A stretch of DNA of 64,000 bases. Origin: an uncultured Oscillibacter sp. (lineage in GTDB: Bacteria; Bacillota; Clostridia; Oscillospirales; Oscillospiraceae). Shown here piece after piece: positions 15,472 through 23,476 of the stretch (positions are counted from its first letter, which is position 1; every line of letters starts with the position of its first letter). The translations under genes and the position numbers were made by a program. The notes under the pieces are model-generated. The model made no database searches. It was not told where the DNA came from and saw nothing but the letters and a program-made list of their open reading frames with translations. Where the stretch lies: positions 62,001 to 126,000 of the forward strand of contig CAJUCO010000002.1 in the NCBI GenBank assembly GCA_910585245.1. The letters run 5' to 3'.

Positions 15472-16847
15472 GCGAGTGCCCACTTTCGAACTCGCCGCTT
15501 GTGAAGGTAATAGTCCTATTCTTGATTAGTATATCACATTTTATCTGCGAAGTCGAGAATGATTTTTTAGATAGGCATTGGCAATTCTGTAGTATAATGG
15601 GCTCATTATTCACAAAGGGGTTGATCCTATGCCAACGAATTATCCAACTGAATTCAAAGTCAAAGCTATCCGCCGATATGAAAAAGGTGAGTCCATCAAA
15701 GCCCTGAGTCAAGAACTGCATGTTGCCCAAAGCACCCTCTATCAATGGCGTAATACCTACTGTTCCATTCAGGCCCCCAATCGCACATACACTCCTGCCG
15801 AGTTTGACGCGATCTCTCGTCGCCTGCAAAGATTGGAACATGAAACCCAGATTATCCGGCTCACTGGCTTTTTGGAGAAAATTCCGCTGCAAGAGAAACT
15901 TGCCGCATTGGAGCAGATTTATAATCAGACAGACGGACAATACAGCGTTCATGAACTATGCAGTGCGCTTTGTGTAGCAAGAGGGACTTTCTATAACCAT
16001 ATTTTCCGCCGTGCAGATAAGAGTAAATATGAGGACGAACAAGCCCGGCTTTCGCTTAAGATCAAACAGATCTTCGATGACAGTGAACAACGATTCGGCG
16101 CTGAAAAAATTCGCACCATCCTTGCCCAGAACGGAATCCATGTCAGCAAAAATCGTGTTGTCTCGATTATGCAGGAACTGGACCTGTACAGTATCCGGGT
16201 AGACGCTAAAAAACTCCATAAAAAGAGACAGCAGTACGCAAAAGAAAACTTGGTGAAACGAGAGTTTTCAGCAAGCTGTCCAAATCAGATATGGGCCAGT
16301 GACATTACATATTTCAAGGTCCGGGGATATTGGGTCTATCTGTGCATCATTCTCGATTTATATTCCAGAAAAATTGTTGGCTGGCGGGTATCACGGCATA
16401 TGAGTACTCATCTGGTAACCACTACGTTCAAAAGGGCCTTTCAAGAAAGGGGTAACCCCAAGAATCTGACTTTTCATAGTGACAGAGGCAGTCAGTATAT
16501 ATCAAAGACCTTTGCCGCGCTGTTGCAGCAATGCAATGTGAAACAATCCTTTTCCGCGACGGCAAGGCCGCTGGACAACGCTGTCGCGGAGACGTTTTTC
16601 TCTACTTTCAAACGGGAGGAGGCATATCGGAGAGACTATACCTCAGAACAGCACTTCCGGCGGAGTACAGCAGAGTATATTCAGTTCTACAATGAGGTTC
16701 GCCCCCACCAAACCCTGCAATATAAGACGCCCCAGGCATTTGAAGACACATATAACTCTGTTTTACGAAAAAACGGTGTCTAAATACCGGACTGGCGCAA
16801 AAGTTTTAGTTTTGCATTTGGCGTGTTTCTGAAAATCTCGCTCCAAA
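15466..16847 (+). mobile_element. IS3-family insertion sequence
   Basis: The outer limits are set by TTTGGAGCGAG at 15466-15476 and its exact inverse CTCGCTCCAAA at 16837-16847. T-rich bases extend both repeats a little outwards, so the true ends may lie up to about 10 bp further out. The element is about 1.4 kb and holds one complete transposase gene in the plus direction. No target duplication could be fixed by eye. Confidence 0.7.
15629..16783 (+). CDS. IS3-family transposase, single continuous ORF
   Basis: A 384-aa DDE transposase. The N-terminus (NYPTEFKVKAIRRYEKGESI ... STLYQWRNTY) is the OrfA-type helix-turn-helix; the HTH_21 region follows (RFGAEKIRTILAQNGIHVSKNRVV); then the rve core has WASDITYF (D), FHSDRGSQYIS (D) and DNAVAETFFSTFKRE (E). 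IS3 members normally make this protein by a -1 frameshift between orfA and orfB, but here both halves are in one frame, as in a minority of the family. The ORF is intact with GGGGTTGATCCT upstream, so the element may be active. Its codon use is AT-richer than neighbouring core genes. Confidence 0.95.
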   Translation: MPTNYPTEFKVKAIRRYEKGESIKALSQELHVAQSTLYQWRNTYCSIQAPNRTYTPAEFDAISRRLQRLEHETQIIRLTGFLEKIPLQEKLAALEQIYNQTDGQYSVHELCSALCVARGTFYNHIFRRADKSKYEDEQARLSLKIKQIFDDSEQRFGAEKIRTILAQNGIHVSKNRVVSIMQELDLYSIRVDAKKLHKKRQQYAKENLVKREFSASCPNQIWASDITYFKVRGYWVYLCIILDLYSRKIVGWRVSRHMSTHLVTTTFKRAFQERGNPKNLTFHSDRGSQYISKTFAALLQQCNVKQSFSATARPLDNAVAETFFSTFKREEAYRRDYTSEQHFRRSTAEYIQFYNEVRPHQTLQYKTPQAFEDTYNSVLRKNGV

Positions 16848-16888
16848 CATAAAAAAGCGGAAACACCTGCACCGCAAGGCTTTCTAAA

Positions 16889-16938
16889 TATAATTGGTTT
16901 CGCTTTTCGATAAAAAAGTTCGAAAAGCGAAACCAATT
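16889..16938. terminator. Long perfect hairpin after tRNA-Leu
   Basis: AATTGGTTTCGCTTTTCG pairs perfectly with CGAAAAGCGAAACCAATT across an 11-base A/T-rich loop. It lies six bases beyond the tRNA 3' end and probably ends the tRNA transcript; it is also the last feature before the island. Confidence 0.65.
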
Positions 16939-16943
16939 CACTT

Positions 16944-17030
16944 TGGTGCCGGTGGTGGGACTCGAACCCACACGGTATCGCTACCAACGGATTTTGAGTC
17001 CGTCACGTCTACCAATTCCATCACACCGGC
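16944..17030 (-). tRNA. tRNA-Leu (anticodon CAA), CCA encoded
   Basis: The minus strand reads GCCGGTGTGATGGAATTGGT at the 5' end, and the anticodon arm is CGGACTCAAAATCCG with CAA in the loop, reading UUG. The long variable arm of a class II tRNA follows, then GGGTTCGAGTCCC (T arm) and CCACCGGCACCA. Acceptor GCCGGTG pairs with CACCGGC. Its 3' side faces the accessory island, a common arrangement for tRNA-targeted integration, although no duplicated tRNA end was found at the far side. Confidence 0.97.
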
Positions 17031-17042
17031 AAATTCTCATTT

Positions 17043-17071
17043 ATTATACAAGCCTTTTTCGGAAAATTCAA
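17043..17071 (-). promoter_or_regulatory. Promoter of tRNA-Leu
   Basis: TTGAAT (17071-17066) and TATAAT (17048-17043) on the minus strand with 17 bp between, ending 12 bases before the mature tRNA. Confidence 0.75.
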
Positions 17072-17197
17072 GAGGAAATTTCAAAAAACCCAAAAAATTT
17101 AGAGCGGTATCCCCAACTATTCCAAATTTTGACTTCTCTACGAATCATAGGGTGACATTTCTCCGCCGCTGTGGCATACTGTCGCCGTAAGGAGTTG

Positions 17198-18145
17198 ATG
17201 GAATTGGACACGAAAGCCACGGGCGCGCTGATCGCTCAGCGGCGGAAACAGCTGGCCCTCAGTCAGGCGGAGCTGGCGGAGCAAATCCACGTGACGGACA
17301 AGGCCGTCAGCCGCTGGGAGACCGGACGGGGAATGCCTGGACTGGACAGCCTGGAGCCTCTTTCCGAAGCTCTTGGCTTATCGGTCAGCGAATTACTGAG
17401 TGGGAAGGAACTCACACGGGAGGAGTTGCCGAAGGCGGCGGGAGGGCAGATTATGGAGAGCATGAAACGGGAAAATCGCTGGAAGTGGCTGGCGTGGGCC
17501 GCCATGGCGGCGGTGACGGTGCTGGCCATCTGGGCTGCCGCCGCGTCCTATGCCCAGACCCGGCAGCAGCAGGAGCAGGCGGAACAGGAACGCTGGGAGC
17601 GCTACGCCCACTACACCAGCTCCGTCAACCCCTATGAGGAAGCGGACGTGGCGGAGGCCACGGCGGACTATTTCCAGGAGCAGGGCATGAAAACCCGCTT
17701 CAATCCCAAGAGCTTGAAGGTCCGGGAAAGGGTATTCTCGGGGGATTACATGGCCGTTCTCCTCTCAGACCGGGAAGGAGAGTGGTGCATGAGCTTCTGG
17801 CAGAAGGATGAACTATACAGAGACGACTTGGAACGCCAGGACCGCTTCCGCATCCTTGGCGGCCGGTCCCGCATTGATCCGGGAACCGGAGGACTGGCCC
17901 AGTGGAACTTCGGCACCCGGGAACAGCCCGTGATCATCGTCTCCGGCGTGGAGCTGCCGGAGGAGGCGTATTGGTATGAGCTCGACGGAACCGGCTACCG
18001 GATGAAGAGCATGGTGGACACGGACCTTCGAACCGCTCTGGGTATTTTCATAACGGCCTGTCCTGTGGGCCCGGAGGATTTGAACCCAACGCTGGTCTTT
18101 CTCTGCGACGCCTACGGGACTTATCTCCCCTGGGACCTGGAATGA
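17198..18145 (+). CDS. XRE-family regulator with membrane anchor and extracytoplasmic domain
   Basis: A 315-aa protein. The N-terminal HTH_3 domain (residues about 6-62: LIAQRRKQLALSQAELAEQI, then VTDKAVSRWETGRGMP) binds DNA. A single membrane helix follows near residues 96-115 (WLAWAAMAAVTVLAIWAAAA). The remaining ~200 residues should be outside and show no family I can name. The start at 17198 follows AAGGAG closely; a TTG two codons later is possible. Such XRE-TM proteins often act as one-component sensors. It is followed by a strong terminator and is probably alone in its transcript. Confidence 0.8.
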   Translation: MELDTKATGALIAQRRKQLALSQAELAEQIHVTDKAVSRWETGRGMPGLDSLEPLSEALGLSVSELLSGKELTREELPKAAGGQIMESMKRENRWKWLAWAAMAAVTVLAIWAAAASYAQTRQQQEQAEQERWERYAHYTSSVNPYEEADVAEATADYFQEQGMKTRFNPKSLKVRERVFSGDYMAVLLSDREGEWCMSFWQKDELYRDDLERQDRFRILGGRSRIDPGTGGLAQWNFGTREQPVIIVSGVELPEEAYWYELDGTGYRMKSMVDTDLRTALGIFITACPVGPEDLNPTLVFLCDAYGTYLPWDLE

Positions 18146-18152
18146 TGACGAA

Positions 18153-18192
18153 AGACTCCTCTCCGCACGACAACGGAGAGGAGTCTTTTTTT
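18153..18192 (+). terminator. Intrinsic terminator (bidirectional position)
   Basis: Stem AGACTCCTCTCCG with CGGAGAGGAGTCT followed by TTTTTTT, between the convergent XRE-TM and COG0523 genes. Confidence 0.85.
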
Positions 18193-18210
18193 GCTTTATT
18201 ACAAAACGTA

Positions 18211-19140
18211 TCAGAATGTTACCACGTCCTGGGCGGGCTTTTGGCAGGGGGCGATGGTCATGACGTGCATCACCGGGCCCTTGCCCTGATAGGCGTCGTG
18301 GTTTTCCACCGCCATCCGGGCGGAGACCTCCACCCAGTCCCGGTTTTTGTAGTCCTTCAGACCCATACCCTTCGCCACCAGCCCCAAAAACTGGATGTCG
18401 TTTTCACAGCAGACCATGGCGAAGCGGCCCGGGCAATGGATGCCGGGGTACTTTTTGGAGTGGCACATCAGGAGTTTCATGTGAACCTCTTTTCCCGTCC
18501 AGCGGTCCGGGTGGTCCATCACGTCCACGTACCACACGCCAAAGTCGCCGTCGGGAATATCCACCACTATCTGGCTGAGGTCGAAGGGGCACTCATCCCC
18601 GGTGAGGTAGTCCTCACTGGTGCCGTCCACATTTTCAAAATAGATGTCCGCCCGGCGGTTTACCATCCGGAGGTTCCGCTTCCGCAGGGCCTCCCGCAGC
18701 TCCGGCGTGGCCCGGTTGAAAACCAAAAGGTCCGCGTTGGTGATTTTCTCCATCATCAGCTGGCCCATGTTCTTGGCGTAGAGTTCGAAGGTTCCCGCCT
18801 CCACAAAGGTCATAATCTGATAGAGAACCCAGTTGGCGGGGAGCACCTCCCGGTATAGCCGCTCCATCTGCCACATACCGTTGTACTCGATGAGGACCTG
18901 CTTGGGCCGGTATTTCTTCTCCAGCTCCTTCATCCGGGAACAGGTCAGATCCGCCTCGTCCTCAATATCCACTACGGTTACGTTGTCCAGGGCCTTGGGG
19001 TTGTATTCCTCCTCCCCCTCCTCGCAGCGGAGAAGAAGGGTCTTGTCCTGGCGGGCGAAGCCGTCCTCCAAGACGCCGTTGATAAAATTGGTTTTGCCGG
19101 AGTCCAGGAATCCGGCCACCAGATACACGGGAATATCCAT
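18211..19140 (-). CDS. COG0523/CobW-like GTPase fused to a YcgQ/DUF1980-like domain
   Basis: A 309-aa P-loop protein. The N-terminal G domain begins PVYLVAGFLDSGKTNFINGV: the Walker A is GFLDSGKTN instead of the usual GFLGAGKTT, and the family's CxCC metal motif is absent. The segment QVLIEYNGMW stands where Walker B (E-P-x-G) is expected. From about residue 195 the sequence (VWYVDVMDHPDRWTGKEVHM ... PGIHCPGRFAMVCCENDIQF) resembles the C-terminal half of YcgQ/TIGR03943 proteins, which are partners of COG0523 GTPases in metal handling. It follows the His-rich COG0523 gene by 25 bp, and the two probably form one metal-homeostasis operon. Confidence 0.8.
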   Translation of the reverse strand: MDIPVYLVAGFLDSGKTNFINGVLEDGFARQDKTLLLRCEEGEEEYNPKALDNVTVVDIEDEADLTCSRMKELEKKYRPKQVLIEYNGMWQMERLYREVLPANWVLYQIMTFVEAGTFELYAKNMGQLMMEKITNADLLVFNRATPELREALRKRNLRMVNRRADIYFENVDGTSEDYLTGDECPFDLSQIVVDIPDGDFGVWYVDVMDHPDRWTGKEVHMKLLMCHSKKYPGIHCPGRFAMVCCENDIQFLGLVAKGMGLKDYKNRDWVEVSARMAVENHDAYQGKGPVMHVMTIAPCQKPAQDVVTF

Positions 19141-19165
19141 TGTAACGCGCGTTTCCTTTCCCGGC

Positions 19166-20344
19166 TTACAGGCCGAAGAGCAGGGCCAGCTTGTCTTCCT
19201 TCAGCTCCGCTCCGATGACGCAGAGGCGGCCGGTGTAATCGGGGCGGCCGGCCCGCACCTCGTGCTCTTCGGGCACGAAGTCAAATTCAATCCAGGTCCC
19301 GTCCTCCCCGTTCACGATGCCCTTGGCCCGGAGGATGTTGCCGTACTCGCCGGAGTCCAGGGCGGAGAGGATCTGTTCAATGCCCGCCTTTGTGAAGGCC
19401 TTGGGGGTCTCTTTGCCCCAGGAGGTGAAGACCTCGTCGGCGTGGTGGTGATGGTGGTGATGGCAGGAGCAATCCGGGTCGTGGCACTCGTGACCGTGAG
19501 AGTGCCCAGGTCCCCCATGGTCGTGGTGGTGGTCGTGTTCTCCGTGGTCATGAGAATGCCCGGAAGCTCCGTGGCCGTGTTCCCCGTGCTCATGGTGGTG
19601 GTGCTCGTGCTCCCCATGGTCATGGGAATGTCCGGAAGTCCCGTGGTCATGTTCCCCGTGGCCCTCGTGGTCATAGTGGTGGGCGTGCTCCGCCTCCTCG
19701 GCTTCGTGTTCCGCCCGCATTTTCGCCAGGAGTTCCTCCGCCAGGGAGACCTTTTCCATGGCGGAGAGGATGGTTTTGCCGTCCAGAGCGTCCCAGGGAG
19801 TGGTGAGGATGGCGGCCTCCGGGTTCTTCTCCCGCAGCAGGTTGACCGCCGCCTCCAGCTTTTCCTGGCTCAGCTTCTGGGTCCGGGAGAGGACAATGGT
19901 CCCGGCGGACTCAATTTGGTTGTTATAGAACTCGCCGAAATTTTTCATGTAGACCTTCACCTTGGAGGCGTCCGCCACGGTGACGAAGCTGTTGAGCCTC
20001 AGGTCCGGAGACTCGGCGGCGGTATTCTCCACGGCCACAATCACGTCGGAGAGTTTGCCCACGCCGGAGGGCTCAATGAGGATGCGGTCCGGGTGGAACT
20101 GGGCGGCGACGTCCTTAAGGGCCTGGTTGAAGTCCCCCACCAAAGAGCAGCAGATACAGCCGGAGGACATCTCGGAGATCTGGACGCCGGACTCCTTGAG
20201 GAAGCCGCCGTCAATGCTGATTTCGCCGAACTCATTTTCAATGAGGACCAGTTTCTCCCCCGGGTAGGCCTCCGCCAGCAGCTTCTTGATGAGGGTGGTC
20301 TTGCCCGCCCCCAGGAAGCCGGAGATGATGTCGATTTTCGTCAT
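19166..20344 (-). CDS. COG0523-family GTPase with His-rich metal-binding linker
   Basis: A 392-aa metallochaperone-type GTPase. ISGFLGAGKTTLIKKLL (Walker A, residues 7-23), ENEFGEISID, SSGCICCSLVGDF (CxCC near 63), ILIEPSGVGKL (Walker B) and the degenerate LSRTQK in place of NKxD are in canonical order. Between about 213 and 300 lies an extreme His/Asp/Glu/Gly run made of DHGEHDH- and GHSHDHG-like repeats and ending in CHDPDCSCHHHHHHH, an evident Zn or Ni store. The CobW C-terminal domain follows (GIVNGEDGTWIEFDFVP). It is the first gene of a pair. A Zur-type operator was sought upstream but not identified. Confidence 0.93.
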   Translation of the reverse strand: MTKIDIISGFLGAGKTTLIKKLLAEAYPGEKLVLIENEFGEISIDGGFLKESGVQISEMSSGCICCSLVGDFNQALKDVAAQFHPDRILIEPSGVGKLSDVIVAVENTAAESPDLRLNSFVTVADASKVKVYMKNFGEFYNNQIESAGTIVLSRTQKLSQEKLEAAVNLLREKNPEAAILTTPWDALDGKTILSAMEKVSLAEELLAKMRAEHEAEEAEHAHHYDHEGHGEHDHGTSGHSHDHGEHEHHHHEHGEHGHGASGHSHDHGEHDHHHDHGGPGHSHGHECHDPDCSCHHHHHHHADEVFTSWGKETPKAFTKAGIEQILSALDSGEYGNILRAKGIVNGEDGTWIEFDFVPEEHEVRAGRPDYTGRLCVIGAELKEDKLALLFGL

Positions 20345-20386
20345 GGTATCAATTCCTTCGCTTTCAATTTATTACGCATTTATCAT

Positions 20387-20414
20387 ATCATATCACTGAA
20401 TTTGGAAAATGCAA
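20387..20414 (-). promoter_or_regulatory. Promoter of the COG0523 gene pair
   Basis: TTGCAT (20414-20409) and TATGAT (20392-20387) on the minus strand, spacing 16 bp, about 45 bp before the start codon. The surrounding TATCATATCATATCA is a short tandem repeat. Confidence 0.5.
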
Positions 20415-20445
20415 CCGGGTTACAAAAATTTAACAGAAAACCCCC

Positions 20446-21333
20446 TCAATCCTCCGGCCCGCCTTTATTCTCCTCCCGGGCCTGATTGAGGTAGTCCCGG
20501 TCCGCCGTCTTCTTGCTGGGGACAAAGCCCTGGGCCGCGGTGCGCTTTTTGCCCTTGCTCTTGGCATAGAAAAAGCCGGTAAAAGAGAAGACCACCGCGC
20601 CGATGAAGTTGACGAACAGGTCCTTCATGGTGTCAATCAGGCCGATGTCCAGATATCCCCCCAGACCCAAGCTCTCGCCGTTGACCAGGACCTCCTGAAT
20701 GCCCGGGACGGCCACCACCTTGTTGGAGCGTGTAGCATCCAGGCTGGCGGAGTAGATGGCGTTCACCACAGTGTCCCGCTGCATATCGGTGTGGAAAAAC
20801 ATATCCATGCCAAACTCGAAAAACTCCCAGAGGACGCCGATGGTCATGGAAAAGCAGAAGGCCACCAAGGCCAAAAAGACAGGGGAGAGGTCGAAGGTGA
20901 GGCGCTCGTCGTCGTTAAGCAGCACCACCATGGCAAAGCCCACCGCCGCAGCCAAGAAGCCGTTGAGAGTGTGGAGCATGGTGTCCCAGTGGGGAACGAC
21001 GACGTAAAAGGCGTTGACCTCCCCCAGGACCTCTGCCGCATAGATGAAGCAGAGCACCGTAATCTCCAGGGCCGGGGGAAGCTCGATGTGAAACTTCACC
21101 TGAATCCAGCTGGGGACGTAGAGCAGCAGGTAGGCCAGGGCGCAATAAAAGGCGCTCTCATAGCCGCCGATGACGATTTGACGGACGAAGATGACGATGA
21201 CCAAAAGGCGCAGGGTATAAAAAACAAGAAAGGAGCTTTTGTGCTCTCGCAGCTCCTTTTCCATGGCTTGCCGGAAGCTCTTCTTCTCCTGCCGGCGGGC
21301 ACGTTTTTGATCTTGCTTGCTGAGCTTGGACAT
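20446..21333 (-). CDS. DUF2238/YjdF-like multi-pass membrane protein
   Basis: A 295-aa integral membrane protein with a basic N-terminus (KQDQKRARRQEKKSFRQ) and about seven hydrophobic segments. The stretch HWDTMLHTLNGFLAAAVGFAMV followed by FCFSMTIGVLWEFFEFGMD is the hallmark of the DUF2238 (YjdF-like) family, whose conserved acidic and His residues lie in membrane helices. A further helix follows (FVNFIGAVVFSFTGFFYA), and the tail is charged. The function is unknown. It is a single-gene unit with a long 5' gap of about 220 bp to the divergent GntR promoter. Confidence 0.75.
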   Translation of the reverse strand: MSKLSKQDQKRARRQEKKSFRQAMEKELREHKSSFLVFYTLRLLVIVIFVRQIVIGGYESAFYCALAYLLLYVPSWIQVKFHIELPPALEITVLCFIYAAEVLGEVNAFYVVVPHWDTMLHTLNGFLAAAVGFAMVVLLNDDERLTFDLSPVFLALVAFCFSMTIGVLWEFFEFGMDMFFHTDMQRDTVVNAIYSASLDATRSNKVVAVPGIQEVLVNGESLGLGGYLDIGLIDTMKDLFVNFIGAVVFSFTGFFYAKSKGKKRTAAQGFVPSKKTADRDYLNQAREENKGGPED

Positions 21334-21486
21334 GGGAACCTCCTTATTTTAACCTTCATGGGCCGGGAACTTCTGAGGACAATCATCCGCATTAAATTAT
21401 AATTATAACACGGAAAGGAAAAAAGAGCAAGTGATCTTCCACAGAGATCCTTCACCCATCGGTTAGAAAAAATTTCGCAACCCCCC

Positions 21487-21515
21487 TTGACATTTTCTGA
21501 AAATGTGCTATTGTA
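21487..21515 (+). promoter_or_regulatory. Promoter and palindromic operator of the GntR-ABC operon
   Basis: TTGACA (21487-21492) and ATTGTA/TATTGT (from 21509) form the promoter. Overlapping the -35 is a perfect 17-base palindrome, ACATTTTCTGAAAATGT (21490-21506), well placed for autorepression by the GntR protein encoded just downstream. Confidence 0.65.
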
Positions 21516-21558
21516 TTAATTGCATAAGACAGTAAAGCAAGAACAGGAGGTGCGGACA

Positions 21559-21945
21559 ATGCAATGGCAGTTTTCCAACGACGCCCCCATTTATACCCAG
21601 CTGATCCAGCAGGTAAAGGTGGGCATCGTCACCGGCGCGTTCCCCCCTGGGGAACGGCTGCCCTCGGTGCGGGACCTGGCCACGGAGGCCGGGGTGAATC
21701 CCAACACCATGCAAAGGGCTCTGGCCGAGTTGGAGCGGGACGGACTGGTGTACAGCCAGCGGACTGCGGGAAGATTTGTGACGGAGGACAACACCATGAT
21801 CAACGCGGCAAAGCGGAGCCTTGCCCAGCGGCACGTGAAGACATTTCTGGAGGCCATGCTCCGGCTTGGTTTCCCAAAAGAGGAAATTATGGATTTGATT
21901 GCGCGGGAATTGGGAGAGGAGGAAGCGAACCATGCCGGTACTTGA
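21559..21945 (+). CDS. GntR-family (YtrA-type) transcriptional regulator
   Basis: A 128-aa regulator. The winged-helix domain covers residues about 5-75 (PIYTQLIQQVKVGIVTGAFP, PGERLPSVRDLATEAGVNPN, TMQRALAELERDGLV, RTAGRFVTED). The short C-terminal helical tail, rather than a ligand-binding domain, marks the YtrA subfamily, which typically controls ABC transporters encoded next to it. The start at 21559 has AGGAGGTGCGGACA. It overlaps the ATP-binding gene by 14 bp, so repressor and transporter are translationally linked. Confidence 0.95.
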   Translation: MQWQFSNDAPIYTQLIQQVKVGIVTGAFPPGERLPSVRDLATEAGVNPNTMQRALAELERDGLVYSQRTAGRFVTEDNTMINAAKRSLAQRHVKTFLEAMLRLGFPKEEIMDLIARELGEEEANHAGT

Positions 21946-22627
21946 ATGCAAAGGTCTGACAAAACGGTTTGGGCGGGCCACGGCCCTGGACGAGGTGAGC
22001 CTCACCGTGGAACCGGGCCGCATCGTGGGGCTGCTGGGCCCCAACGGCAGCGGCAAGACCACCCTGATTAAACTGGCCAACGGCCTTTTGACCCCTGACG
22101 GGGGCTATATCGCCGTGTGCGGCACGGCGCCGGGGAGAGAGAGCCACAGCCTTGTGAGCTATCTCCCGGAGCGGATGGCCATCCCCACCTGGATGACCGC
22201 GAAACAGCTGCTGGACTTCTACGGGGACTTTTACCAGGACTTTCGCCGGGAGGCGGCGGAGGAGATGCTGGACCACCTGGGCATCCAGCCCCGGCAGGCC
22301 GTGAAGCAGATGTCCAAGGGCACCCGGGAGAAGGTGCAGCTCATCATGGTCATGAGCCGGGCGGCAAAGCTGTATCTTCTGGATGAGCCCATTGGCGGTG
22401 TGGACCCCGCCACCCGGGACTACATCCTCTCCACCATCATCGGAAACTACAACCCCGAGGCGGCGGTGGTGATTTCCACCCACCTCATCGCCGACGTGGA
22501 GAAGGTGCTGGACGAGGTCATCTTTATCAGCCAGGGCCGCGTAGCCCTCCAGTCCACCGTGGACGGCATCCGGGAGGAAAAGGGCATGAGCGTAGACGCG
22601 CTGTTCCGGGAGGTGTTCAAATGCTGA
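21932..22627 (+). CDS. ABC transporter ATP-binding protein
   Basis: A 231-aa nucleotide-binding subunit. Walker A is GLLGPNGSGKTTLIKL (about 37-52), the signature is SKGTREKVQL (a weak form of LSGGQ), and Walker B is LYLLDEPIGGVDP with the H-loop in ISTHLIADVE. The start at 21932 lies inside the end of the GntR gene after GGAGGAAGCGAACC. It pairs with the downstream permease, which overlaps it by 7 bp. The operon resembles GntR-controlled exporters (Ytr/Bce-like) that respond to envelope stress; substrate unknown. Confidence 0.95.
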   Translation: MPVLECKGLTKRFGRATALDEVSLTVEPGRIVGLLGPNGSGKTTLIKLANGLLTPDGGYIAVCGTAPGRESHSLVSYLPERMAIPTWMTAKQLLDFYGDFYQDFRREAAEEMLDHLGIQPRQAVKQMSKGTREKVQLIMVMSRAAKLYLLDEPIGGVDPATRDYILSTIIGNYNPEAAVVISTHLIADVEKVLDEVIFISQGRVALQSTVDGIREEKGMSVDALFREVFKC

Positions 22628-23439
22628 GAAAATTGTTGAAGCACGAGTTTCGTGCCACGGGGCGGGTTATGCTGCCCATGTACCTCATCCTGCTGGTGAC
22701 CGCCGTTGGGTCCAACCTGGCGGGCCGGGGGATGCTGGACGGACGGTCCGACCTGTTAAGAACCCTGGGCGTTTTGATTGTCATGGCCTTCGGCATCGCC
22801 ATCACCGGAGTCTGTCTGCTGGCCTTTGTGCTGATGATCCAGCGGTTTTACAAGAACCTTCTCCAGGACGAGGGCTATTTGATGTTCACCCTTCCGGCCT
22901 CCGTCCACCAGCACATCTGGTCTAAGCTCATTGTCTCCTCCGTGTGGTTCATCGCCACAGTGCTGGCCGTCATTGCCGCCTGCCTGGTGGTGGCCTATCA
23001 GGGAGGCTTCCTGCGGGAGTTTCTGGACTTCCTCAGGTATTTCCTGGAGGGGCTGCGGAAGCTGAAAGTCAGCGAGGCGTTTAACGGCACCATCTATTTG
23101 GTAGAGTTTGCCGTTTTGATGTTTTTGTCCCTGGTGGCCTTCTCCCTCCAGTTCTACGCCGCCCTGGCGGCGGGGCACAGTCAGGCGAACCACAAGCTGC
23201 TGTGGTCTGTGGTCTGGTTTTTCGGGATTCAGTTTGCTTTGCAGTTCGCGGGCTCCCTGCTGATCATCGCTTCGAACAATCTGGATCTGTTCGACCGCCT
23301 CTATTTCAACTGGGACCCCTCGCCCACTGTGGCGATTCATGTGGGCTTGCTGTTGGCCATTGGGTGTGTGATCGTCTACGGCGCAATTTTTTACGCCATC
23401 ACCACATTCTTCTTGAAAAAGCACCTCAACCTGGAGTAA
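22621..23439 (+). CDS. ABC transporter permease
   Basis: A 272-aa membrane subunit with six likely helices (for example LPMYLILLVTAVGSNLAG, TLGVLIVMAFGIAITGVCLL, VWFIATVLAVIAACLVVAY, LVEFAVLMFLSLVAFSLQFY, FFGIQFALQFAGSLLIIA, IGCVIVYGAIFYAITTFFL). The motif RFYKNLLQDEGYLMFTLP is common in ABC-2-type permeases of Clostridia. Its ATG overlaps the end of the ATPase gene, which indicates one operon. The C-terminus (KKHLNLE) is cytoplasmic. Confidence 0.9.
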   Translation: MLRKLLKHEFRATGRVMLPMYLILLVTAVGSNLAGRGMLDGRSDLLRTLGVLIVMAFGIAITGVCLLAFVLMIQRFYKNLLQDEGYLMFTLPASVHQHIWSKLIVSSVWFIATVLAVIAACLVVAYQGGFLREFLDFLRYFLEGLRKLKVSEAFNGTIYLVEFAVLMFLSLVAFSLQFYAALAAGHSQANHKLLWSVVWFFGIQFALQFAGSLLIIASNNLDLFDRLYFNWDPSPTVAIHVGLLLAIGCVIVYGAIFYAITTFFLKKHLNLE

Positions 23440-23476
23440 ACTAGGTTCCATAATGCAACTCATTATGGAGGAATCT

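Noticed and set aside
16944..17030. tRNA-derived attachment-site duplication for the island
   Set aside because: I looked for the tRNA-Leu 3' end near 13050-13150 and saw no match, so a tRNA-directed integration is not proven.
19440..19680. Tandem repeat, first considered as a CRISPR-like array or microsatellite
   Set aside because: The repeats are His/Asp/Gly codons in frame within the COG0523 linker; there are no spacers of uniform length.
18833..20485. 550-codon plus-strand ORF
   Set aside because: Antisense shadow of the COG0523 genes; its Val/Met-rich middle is the complement of the His codons in the linker.
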